From positions 29,807 through 93,806 of the forward strand of contig CAYMSM010000068.1 in the NCBI GenBank assembly GCA_964393105.1: 64,000 nt of DNA. Direction: 5' to 3'. The notes under the pieces were generated by a model. The model saw nothing but the letters and a program-made list of their open reading frames with translations, searched no databases and was not told the DNA's origin. A program made the position numbers and the translations under genes. This document shows positions 50,325 through 57,682 of the stretch, piece after piece (within the stretch, counting starts at the first letter, position 1; every line of letters starts with the position of its first letter). The stretch is from CALMEC01 sp964393105. GTDB lineage: Bacteria > Actinomycetota > Thermoleophilia > Miltoncostaeales > Miltoncostaeaceae.

Positions 50325-53300
50325 ATGATGAACTGGGGCTCCCGCACCCCCTTGTCAAGCAGTCGGCGCCAGCGCATCCATGGCGTCACGGCCGTGCCCG
50401 CACCACGCCGCCGCCGACTCATGCTGCTCATCGCCGCCTCACTCGCCGCGTGCGCGCTGGCCCAGGCGACGCCTGCATTGGGGATCGAAGCGACGATCAC
50501 GTCCCAGACCGTTCTCGAGACGGATATCGCGAAAAGCGTCGACGTGACCATTGCGCTCGACGGACCCGCTCTCGGCGGCGAACAAGTCACGATTGACCTG
50601 AACACCCTCGACGCCGGTACGGCGACATCACCGAACGATTACACCTTCGCACCTGCGACGGTGACCTTCGCCATGACCGAAACCTCGACGACCGTGCCAT
50701 TGACGATCACCGGCGATACCGTGCATGAAGCGAACCAGACGATCAACCTCGAGCTTTCGAACCCGATGGGCCTTTCCATAACCAGTCCCCTCGGAACGGT
50801 CGCCATCACCGACAACCACACGGCGCCCACCCTCGCGATCAGCGACCCGACCGTCATCGAAGGCGGCAACCTCGTGTTCACCGTCACCCGCACCGGCGAC
50901 ACCGAACTGACCGCTGGGGCCACCTACACGATCGGAAACGGCACCGCCATCGCGCCAGGGGACTTCGTCAACACCGTCCCCACCGGCACCATCTCCATCG
51001 CCCCCGCCGCCACAACCGACACGATCACCGTCACCACCAACGACGACGCCATCTTCGAAGCCAACGAAGCGGTCACCGCCACCCTCAGCCTCCCGACAAA
51101 CGCCACCCTCAGCGACGGGGCCGGCCTCGGCACCATCACCGACAACGACACGGCGCCCACCCTCGCGATCAGCGGCCAGGCCGTTGCCGAAGGCACCGCC
51201 GTCACGTTCACCGTCACCCGCACCGGCGCCACCGAGCTAGCTGCCAGCGCCACCGTCAACACCGCTGACGGCACGCCGATCCCGCCCGGAGCGGTCGCGC
51301 CTGCCGACTACGCCGCGATCGTCAACGGGACCGTCAGCGTCGCCGCCGGCCTCACCCCTGCCAGCACCACCTTCACCGTCGCGACCGTCAACGACGCCCT
51401 CTTCGAGGCCAACGAGACGTTCACCGCCGTGCTGACGGCCCCTGTCAACGCGACCCTCACCGGGGTGGGGGCACCGACAAGCATCAACGCGATCGGCACG
51501 ATCAACAACAACGATACGGCGCCCACGATCTTGATCGGACCTGCGACCGTCAACCCCGAGGGCACGTCCGCGGTGAACAGCCTCGCGACGTTCCCTGTGA
51601 CGCTCTCGGCGGCGAGCGGGCTTGACGTCACTGCCCTGTACTCGACAGCGAACGGCCTCGCCACCGCCAATCCGCCCGGCGCGGTCGCACCCGGGGACTA
51701 CTCGGCCGCGACGAACGCCACGCTCACCATCCCGATCGGACAGACCGGAGGGACGATCACCATCCCGGTGATCGCCGACAATATGTTCGAGCCGGCGACC
51801 GAGACGTTCACCGTCACCCTGGGGACGCTGACGAACGCGACGCTCGCGAGCCTGGCGAACGGGACCGCGACAGGCACGATTACGGACGATGACCTCCAGC
51901 CGGTCATCACGATCAACAACAACACGGCTCCGGAGGGCGACAGCCTTTCGACGACGCCGCCGCTCACCGTGACGCTCTCAAACCCCAGCTACCAGATCGT
52001 GAGCGTCATGTACGCGACCACAAACGGCACGGCCACGGCACCCGCCGACTACACCGCGATCGGCGCCTCGTCGAGGCTGGACTTCCTGTCCGGTGAGACA
52101 ACCAAGACGGTGCCCATCCGGGTGATCGGTGACGTGCTCGACGAGGCCGACCTCGACACGGTATCCCTCAACCTCACCAACCCGGTCAACGCGACGTTCG
52201 TCCAACCGCCGGTCACCAACCCACCCACCCCACCGGTGACCACCATCACGGGGGTGCTGAGCATCACGGACGACGACGCCATGCCGACCGTGAGCTTCCA
52301 GAGCCCCTCCAGCGAGACGCACCCGGAAGGCGACAGCGGCGTGACGACCAGGAACATCGTCATCGTGCTCGATGCCCCAAGCGGACGCAACGTCACGGTC
52401 TTTTGGCAGACGGCCGACATCGCGCTCTTTGCACCCAATGCCACGGCATCTGTCGACTATGTCCCCGTCAACAACTCCGTCGTGTTCACCCCGGGCCAGT
52501 TGACCAAGAGCCTGTCCGTTTCGGTCATCGGTGACGACAACGCTGCAGAAGGCTCCGAATCCATCGGGCTCCAGTTGAACTCGGCCGACTTCGCGACGAT
52601 CCCTCCGGGGTCGATCAAACAGCTCGTGATCCTCGAGGACGACGTTGTGAACGTCGCGCCCGTCGCCACCGGCGACTCGTTGAACGTGGCTCGAAACGGT
52701 TCCGCGACGATCAATGTCCGCACCAACGACGTGGACGCCAACGGCGATGCGCTGTTCGTCTCGGCCAACGCGAGCGCAGGACATGGCACCGCGACCTGTC
52801 AATTCACCGGGGCTTGCACCTACACACCCAACCGGGGCTACGTCGGACCCGACGCCTTCACGTACACCATCAACGACGGGCAGGCGACGGCCGCCGGCAC
52901 CGTCACCATCATGGTCGTCAACGCGACGCCTGTCGCGAACCCGGACAGGCTGGTCACCGGCCAGGGGGCGCCGGGGGCGGTCAACGTGCTGGCCAACGAC
53001 ATCGACGCTGACGGCGGCCCGCTGAGCATCACGAGCTCGACCAGAGGTGCTCACGGGAGCGTCGCGTGCGGTTCGGGGATGTGCAACTACGTCCCGGCCG
53101 CCGGGTTCATCGGGGCCGACAAGTTCACCTACGTCGTGAAGGACCCCGACGGCGGCACCGCGGTGGGCACCGTCAACGTGACGGTCGCCAAGGGCATTCC
53201 GTTGACGATGACCGCGAAGGCCAACACGGCGCGGTCGCGTCGCGGGGCCGCGAACGGCTACACGATCACGATCCGCAACCCCAACCGTGGGCCGGTCACG

Positions 53301-53591
53301 ATCACATCGGTCAGCGTGTGCATCCCCACGGGCTTCTCATACGCAGCGACGTCGGTCAGCCGACCGCTCGCGCGGGTTCCCGTCAGCCGGACCTGTGGCG
53401 CCGGCAAGGCCAAACTGACATGGACGAAGAAGGTGACGATCAAGGGCAACGGCGCCGTGGCGTTTCGCTTCAAGGTCGCCGTCGGTGGACCGCTGACGAC
53501 GGCCCGGATCACGGCCACGGCGAAGGCCGCGAACAAGTTCGCGGTGACCCCCCTCAAGCCCGGCGCGCCGATCGTCGTCGCCGCGAGGTAG
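50325..53591 (+). CDS. Large secreted Calx-beta repeat protein
   Basis: 1,088 residues. Signal peptide: RRRRLMLLIAASLAACALAQ, with likely cleavage near ATPALG. Then about six Calx-beta domains of about 110-125 residues, each ending in a D-N-D-T-A-P or D-D-D type calcium motif; two cadherin/Ig-like modules (NDVDANGDALFVS and NDIDADGGPLSITS, each with GxxxFTY); and a C-terminal DUF11-like segment rich in K/R. No LPxTG or membrane anchor. Likely an adhesive or surface-layer protein needing calcium. It lies between the Nit1C-like genes and NitF-like gene, and the inverted repeat upstream links its control to them. Confidence 0.88.
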   Translation: MMNWGSRTPLSSSRRQRIHGVTAVPAPRRRRLMLLIAASLAACALAQATPALGIEATITSQTVLETDIAKSVDVTIALDGPALGGEQVTIDLNTLDAGTATSPNDYTFAPATVTFAMTETSTTVPLTITGDTVHEANQTINLELSNPMGLSITSPLGTVAITDNHTAPTLAISDPTVIEGGNLVFTVTRTGDTELTAGATYTIGNGTAIAPGDFVNTVPTGTISIAPAATTDTITVTTNDDAIFEANEAVTATLSLPTNATLSDGAGLGTITDNDTAPTLAISGQAVAEGTAVTFTVTRTGATELAASATVNTADGTPIPPGAVAPADYAAIVNGTVSVAAGLTPASTTFTVATVNDALFEANETFTAVLTAPVNATLTGVGAPTSINAIGTINNNDTAPTILIGPATVNPEGTSAVNSLATFPVTLSAASGLDVTALYSTANGLATANPPGAVAPGDYSAATNATLTIPIGQTGGTITIPVIADNMFEPATETFTVTLGTLTNATLASLANGTATGTITDDDLQPVITINNNTAPEGDSLSTTPPLTVTLSNPSYQIVSVMYATTNGTATAPADYTAIGASSRLDFLSGETTKTVPIRVIGDVLDEADLDTVSLNLTNPVNATFVQPPVTNPPTPPVTTITGVLSITDDDAMPTVSFQSPSSETHPEGDSGVTTRNIVIVLDAPSGRNVTVFWQTADIALFAPNATASVDYVPVNNSVVFTPGQLTKSLSVSVIGDDNAAEGSESIGLQLNSADFATIPPGSIKQLVILEDDVVNVAPVATGDSLNVARNGSATINVRTNDVDANGDALFVSANASAGHGTATCQFTGACTYTPNRGYVGPDAFTYTINDGQATAAGTVTIMVVNATPVANPDRLVTGQGAPGAVNVLANDIDADGGPLSITSSTRGAHGSVACGSGMCNYVPAAGFIGADKFTYVVKDPDGGTAVGTVNVTVAKGIPLTMTAKANTARSRRGAANGYTITIRNPNRGPVTITSVSVCIPTGFSYAATSVSRPLARVPVSRTCGAGKAKLTWTKKVTIKGNGAVAFRFKVAVGGPLTTARITATAKAANKFAVTPLKPGAPIVVAAR

Positions 53592-53615
53592 GCACCACTC
53601 GATATGACACCCTTG

Positions 53616-54560
53616 TCAGCGCTCCGGTCGGAGCGCGGCAAGCGGCGTCGTGCCCAGATCCCACAGCGTGACCTCGTCGGTCGCGTCGCGCAGCCGAAGC
53701 ACACCGGTATCGTCGAGCACGCCGACCTGCCGGCACACGAGCCCCGCCGCACCGAAGCGCGTGGCGAGACGGGCGGGGTCGCCGCACAGCAAGAAGGCAT
53801 AGGACGGGAACGCCACGATCCAGTCCTCGAGGGTCACTCCCGGCGGGACCGGGATTTCATCGACCTCCAGCGCGCACCCCCAGCCGCCGGCGCTCTCCAG
53901 AAATTGCAGAAGCGACCCGACGAGCCCTGGCATCGACACATCCCTGGCCGCCCACGCCTCACCGGTCTCGGCGGCGTCCGCCAGGAGCGCCAGGTCATCG
54001 GCGGCGCGATCCCGGCGTCCGCTGCGAAGGTGGCTGAAAAAGAGCGCCCCGTCTGGACCCGTCACAAGATCGCCTTCCAGGCACGCGGCAAGGCACAGGG
54101 CGTCGCCGGGGCGGGCGTTCGCCGCGCGAAGCGGGCGGCCCGACCAGCCGACGGCGAACGTCGACAACCCGCTCTCCCCGTCGCGCACCGTCGTGTGACC
54201 GCCGACGACCGGCACGCGGTACAGGTCCGCGGCGAGCTTGATGCCCTCCAGCACGCCCCTCACGACGGTTGCGGGTCCGACGACGGTGTCCAGCAGTGCC
54301 ATCGGCCGGCCGCCGGTCGCGGCGATGTCGTTCAACACCGTGACGACCCCTGCGATGCCGGCCACGTGTGGGTCTGCGGCGACAAGCTCGGGGCGGATGG
54401 CCTCGGCCGCCAGCACGCCGGCATACTGGTCCACGATGTTGAGGAGGGCCGCGTCGTCACCGTCACCCCCGATGGTGGCGGCGACATGCTCCAAGTCGCG
54501 CTTGGCGAGCAGGCCGGGATGCTCCAGCACGCGCCGCGCCAGGTCATTAAGGTTCGCCAC
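53616..54560 (-). CDS. AIR-synthase-related protein, sll0787/NitF-like
   Basis: 314 residues of the PurM/HypE/ThiL fold. LAKRDLEHVAATIG, ELVAADPHVAGIAGVVTVLNDIAATGGRPMALLDTV (D-I-A-A-x-G-G), VVGGHTTV, ARDVSMPGLVGSLLQFLESAG and IPVPPGVTLEDWIVAFPSYAFLL fit the AIR-synthase-like member of Nit1C clusters, presumed to bind ATP. Start GTG 54560 (V-A-N-L-N-D-L) is favoured by AGGA ten bases upstream, supplied by the repeat terminus; GTG 54581 inside the terminus would add seven residues. It is inverted relative to the rest of the Nit1C-like genes. Confidence 0.85.
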   Translation of the reverse strand: MANLNDLARRVLEHPGLLAKRDLEHVAATIGGDGDDAALLNIVDQYAGVLAAEAIRPELVAADPHVAGIAGVVTVLNDIAATGGRPMALLDTVVGPATVVRGVLEGIKLAADLYRVPVVGGHTTVRDGESGLSTFAVGWSGRPLRAANARPGDALCLAACLEGDLVTGPDGALFFSHLRSGRRDRAADDLALLADAAETGEAWAARDVSMPGLVGSLLQFLESAGGWGCALEVDEIPVPPGVTLEDWIVAFPSYAFLLCGDPARLATRFGAAGLVCRQVGVLDDTGVLRLRDATDEVTLWDLGTTPLAALRPER

Positions 54561-54565
54561 GTGCT

Positions 54566-54767
54566 GAGTGTCCTGTCTCACAAGTACGGCTGCGATCTGG
54601 CGGCTGCAAGACTCCACTGGACTTGGTTCGTGGGTGGGGGAGCGTGCGTCTGGGGGGCTGTGTCCTCGCCTACGCCCATACTTGCGAGTATGGGGCGCAA
54701 GCTGCGTCCTTTTCCAGCGGGTTTTTCACTCGCCATATCATCAGCGTACTTGTGAGACAGGACACTC
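54566..54767 (+). mobile_element. 202-bp MITE-like element, copy A
   Basis: Perfect 23-bp terminal inverted repeats at 54566-54588 and 54745-54767, beginning GAGTGTCCTGTCTCACAAGT. Inside are a CCATACT-TGCG-AGTATGG hairpin (54676-54693) and a TATCAT box (54736-54741) ten bases before the outward GTG. No coding capacity. A second copy lies at 1530-1731 and a lone end at 33284-33303. No target duplication was found. It fills the gap between the divergent NitF-like and DUF1116 genes, so both probably depend on sequence in the element for their transcription or translation signals. Confidence 0.88.
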
Positions 54768-56152
54768 GCCTACGCGTCGCCACCGCCGGTCTTGATCTGA
54801 TGGCCGACGCCCTGCGCGAGCAGGGTGTCGACGTCGAGGCAATCGACTGGAAGCCGCCGGCCGCCGGAAACGCGGATGACGTGCGGCTGCTCACGTCACT
54901 CGCAAACGACGAGGTCGAGGCCGCCAACGAGCTCGCGCTGGCGCGGCTGCAGACCGCCCGTCCGATGCTGGTCGGGGCAGGTCTTGCGATCGATCACATC
55001 CCCGGCCTGGACGGACGACTCGTGCTGCACGCGGGCCCCCCGATCGCATGGAGCCGGATGTGCGCCCCGCAGCAGCACACGATCGTTGGGGCATGCCTAC
55101 TGGAGGGCTGGGCGACCGACCGCGACGAGGCGGCGGCCAAGCTGTCGCGGGGAGAGATCGAGGTCGCGCCCGCGCACTCGCTCGGCGCGGCGGGCGCCAT
55201 GACCGGCGTCATCTCTCCTTCGATGGCCGTCTGGCAGGTCCGCGACGCCGAGAGCGGCATCGAGGCGTGGTCGCCGTTCTGCGACGGTCCCGGCGAGTCG
55301 TTCTGGCTCGGCGTCGGAAACGACGAGGCCATCCGCCGCCAACGTGTGTTCGCCGACCAGGTCGCGCCGGGGTTCGACGCGGCACTCAAGGCACGAGGTC
55401 CGATCGACGTGTTCGCGCTGCTCGCCCAAGCCGTCGCGATGGGGGACGACTGCCACATGCGCCACCAGGCCGCGACGATGTTGCTGCTACGCGAGGTGCT
55501 GCCCGCAATGGCCGAGCACGCGCCCGAGGCGGTTCTGCCGACCGCGCAGATGACGTCCCCCAACGGGCATTTCGCCCTGACGCTGACGATCGCCGCCTGC
55601 CGCACGGCGCTCGCCTCGACGCAGGGCATCCGCGGGTCGAGCGTGGTGACGTTCATCAGCCGCAACGGCGTGGAGGCCGCGGTCATGTTGGCGGGCCTGC
55701 CTGGCCGCTGGTTCACCGCGCCGGCGGCGCTGGTGGCCGACCCCCTCTACCGGCCAGGCTTCGGCGACGGCGACGCCGCGCCCGACATCGGCGACTCGGC
55801 CCTGGTGGAGTGCGCTGGACTCGGCGGCGCCGCGAGCGCTGCGAGCCCCAGCGTCGCCGCCTTCTTGGGAGGCGGCCTGACCGATGCCATCGCCCGCACG
55901 CGGATGATGGACGACATCTGCCTGGCCAAGAGCGAGCGCTTTCGCATCCCGACCCTCGACGGTGAGGGCACGCCGATCGGTGTCGACGCCCGCGCGTGCC
56001 TCGACACCGGCACGACGCCGCTCATCAACACCGGCATCCTGCACCGTGTCGACGGCGGCCAGATCGGCGCGGGAATCGCGCGTGTGCCGCTCGAGCCGTT
56101 CCGCGACGCTCTGGTGGCGCTGGCCGCCGACATCCTGGGACCGGCACGCTGA
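54752..56152 (+). CDS. DUF1116 protein (YlbE/AllG-like)
   Basis: 466 residues. RVATAGLDLMADALREQGVDVEAIDWKPPAAGN is the typical N-terminal block (G-L-x-x-F/M-A-x-x-L, V-D-W-x-P-P). GDDCHMRHQAATMLLLREVLPA, SPNGHFALTLTIAACR and VVTFISRNGVEA are further conserved pieces. DUF1116 is AllG, one subunit of the oxamate carbamoyltransferase AllFGH. The start is the GTG in the element terminus (V-R-Q-D-T-R-L-R-V). The family block begins only a few residues later, so the native start may have been replaced by the insertion. Confidence 0.85.
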   Translation: MRQDTRLRVATAGLDLMADALREQGVDVEAIDWKPPAAGNADDVRLLTSLANDEVEAANELALARLQTARPMLVGAGLAIDHIPGLDGRLVLHAGPPIAWSRMCAPQQHTIVGACLLEGWATDRDEAAAKLSRGEIEVAPAHSLGAAGAMTGVISPSMAVWQVRDAESGIEAWSPFCDGPGESFWLGVGNDEAIRRQRVFADQVAPGFDAALKARGPIDVFALLAQAVAMGDDCHMRHQAATMLLLREVLPAMAEHAPEAVLPTAQMTSPNGHFALTLTIAACRTALASTQGIRGSSVVTFISRNGVEAAVMLAGLPGRWFTAPAALVADPLYRPGFGDGDAAPDIGDSALVECAGLGGAASAASPSVAAFLGGGLTDAIARTRMMDDICLAKSERFRIPTLDGEGTPIGVDARACLDTGTTPLINTGILHRVDGGQIGAGIARVPLEPFRDALVALAADILGPAR

Positions 56153-56835
56153 CGCTGCAGGTCGCCGATGTCGGATCGGGCGCGGCGGGCACGATCGGCG
56201 GGCGCGTGATGGCGACTGGAGCCGGGTGGGTGTGGCTTCGCGACGGCGAGCGCGTCATCCATGTGGCGGGGATGCGCGGGCCACGCGGACCGCTGACGGC
56301 AATCGTCGACCGCGTCCCGGTCAGCGAGCCCGGCGATCGGCTGCGCCTGGACGCCCGCGAAGCGCGGATCTGGCACCCGCCCGCCCCTCCGGCTGCGGCC
56401 GCCCCGGACGCGGTGCTGGCGGCATGCGAGGTCGTGCGTCCGCACGTGTGGAACGACCCCCGGGCGCTGCAGCTGGGCAGCGGCAATCTCGACGAGGTCG
56501 CGCGAGAGCTGGCGGGACGCGGCCCCGGGCTGACGCCGGCAGGAGACGACGCGCTGGCAGGCTTCGTCTACACGCGCGTGGCGCTCGCCCACCCCGATGC
56601 GGTGCAGGCCCAGCGCGCAGCGCACGCGACGGCCGCGAACACCGGAGAACCCTCGGCCTCGCTTCTGCGCGCGGCAGCTGACGGCGAGGTCTTCGCCCCC
56701 GCAGCCCAGATGCTCGCCGCGCTGCTGCGCGCGGACGGCCAGGCCCTCGCGCCCGCCGTTCGCACCCTCGCCGCGCTCGGCCGCACCACCGGCCGCGCAC
56801 TTCTGACCGGAATCGTCCGTGCCCTGCAATCCTGA
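56149..56835 (+). CDS. DUF2877 protein (YlbF/AllH-like)
   Basis: About 228 residues with the DUF2877 signature GRGPGLTPAGDDALAGF near residue 123 and the LLRAAADGEVFAPAAQMLAAL helices. AllH is the third subunit of AllFGH. No ATG, GTG or TTG exists in the right place. A CTG at 56149 overlaps the DUF1116 stop as CTGA, the same geometry as the many ATGA/GTGA junctions here, and gives a product that begins where the domain should. The next conventional start, GTG 56206, would remove about 19 residues. Confidence 0.8.
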   Translation: MTLQVADVGSGAAGTIGGRVMATGAGWVWLRDGERVIHVAGMRGPRGPLTAIVDRVPVSEPGDRLRLDAREARIWHPPAPPAAAAPDAVLAACEVVRPHVWNDPRALQLGSGNLDEVARELAGRGPGLTPAGDDALAGFVYTRVALAHPDAVQAQRAAHATAANTGEPSASLLRAAADGEVFAPAAQMLAALLRADGQALAPAVRTLAALGRTTGRALLTGIVRALQS

Positions 56836-56943
56836 GGCGGCGGCACGACCCTCGCTTCCTCGCTCATACAGGGGCGCGAGCAGCTGACAGCACCAAGCTG
56901 TGTCAGGAATGCCGGGCTTGGCCGCCGCCCGCTGCTGGTGAAA

Positions 56944-56994
56944 GTACGACTCGCTCCCAGGGCCGTTGTCCCTCTTGCGAGTCCCATTTCCCCA
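56944..56994 (-). repeat. Inverted partial copy of the second repeat family
   Basis: Read on the minus strand, GGGGAAATGGGACTCGCAAG and the following GGGAC-n-GCCCTGGGAGCGAGTC match the interior of the element at 57191-57449 (57270-57318) with a few differences. Each copy is itself a near-palindrome (GGACTCGC...GCGAGTCC). A degenerate CTGTGTCAGGA upstream at about 56896 may be an eroded end. Confidence 0.6.
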
Positions 56995-57190
56995 CAGAAC
57001 GTCACACAATTCACTCGCATCATGTAGCCAGTGACCAACCCGTCAAAGTCATTTGACCGTCGCAACCGCCAATTGACCGAGACCCTGCGCGTGACGCGAC
57101 GCGAACGGCTGCTCAAGGCCAGTCGTCTCAACGTGGCCGGAACGTCAGCGAGCGCCGGGCGCCGTAAAGGCTGACCGTGACCGAGCCCCC

Positions 57191-57449
57191 GTGCACCACA
57201 CGGTGTCAGACACCTGGTGTTGCGCCCGCTGGTGCGCCGCACCCCACCGTGTCTCCCCGCCGTGGCTGAGGGGAAAATGGGACTCGCAAAGGGACATCGT
57301 CCCTGCGAGCGAGTCCTAAACGAGCCTCCACCGAATCCGGGCGGTTCACCCGGCGTCGCGCCGCATCGGTCTCGGCCTCGCGGAGCCGAGGGTGGGTGGG
57401 GAACGCCCTCCGCGCAACACACTGTGTCTGACACCGGGTGCTGCACCGG
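57191..57449. repeat. Second MITE-like element with GGTGTC-A-GACACC ends
   Basis: About 259 bases flanked by inverted arms of about 33 bases. The left arm (57191-57224) and the reverse complement of the right arm share CGGTGTCAGACAC and TGTTGCGC with several mismatches. Each arm holds the palindrome GGTGTC-n-GACAC. The interior has the hairpin GGACTCGCAAAGGGAC/GTCCCTGCGAGCGAGTCC. No coding capacity. It lies between DUF2877 and the small Cys-rich gene. The 56836-57469 gap holds only this element, the partial copy at 56944 and no gene I can support. Confidence 0.65.
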
Positions 57450-57469
57450 CAAGCGGTGCCACCCCGGAG

Positions 57470-57682
57470 CTACGAGCGGAAGGTCAGGTGATGTCCACCG
57501 TCTTCGCACCAGAACACCAGGCAGCCCTCGTCCTCGAGGTGCCCCACGCAGGGGCAGTCGCATTGGTGGTCGGCGCAGGAGCGGCGCACTCGGGCGAGGA
57601 TTCCATCGGGGCGAGCCCGGACCATGCCCGGAAAGAGCTCGGCGTCGTCGACTGGGGCCTCAATCCGAAGTGCTGTCGTCAT
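57470..57682 (-). CDS. Small cysteine/histidine-rich protein
   Basis: 70 residues with SCADHQCDCPCVGHLEDEG followed by CLVFWCEDGGHHLTFR: six cysteines and four histidines in about 36 residues, a probable zinc or metal site. No family recognised. Its ATG overlaps the stop of the CapD-like gene by four bases (ATGA), so it is translated as the last gene of the polysaccharide operon. Confidence 0.6.
   Translation of the reverse strand: MTTALRIEAPVDDAELFPGMVRARPDGILARVRRSCADHQCDCPCVGHLEDEGCLVFWCEDGGHHLTFRS

Noticed and set aside
51978..53054. Long minus-strand frame inside the Calx-beta gene
   Set aside because: Shadow of the plus-strand gene, which has a signal peptide and clear repeat domains. 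Its amino-acid composition (D/R/V/G-rich) is typical of antisense high-GC frames.
54566..54767. Insertion sequence with a transposase
   Set aside because: The 202-bp element has no open frame of useful length and no transposase gene lies in the window. Only a non-autonomous element can be claimed.
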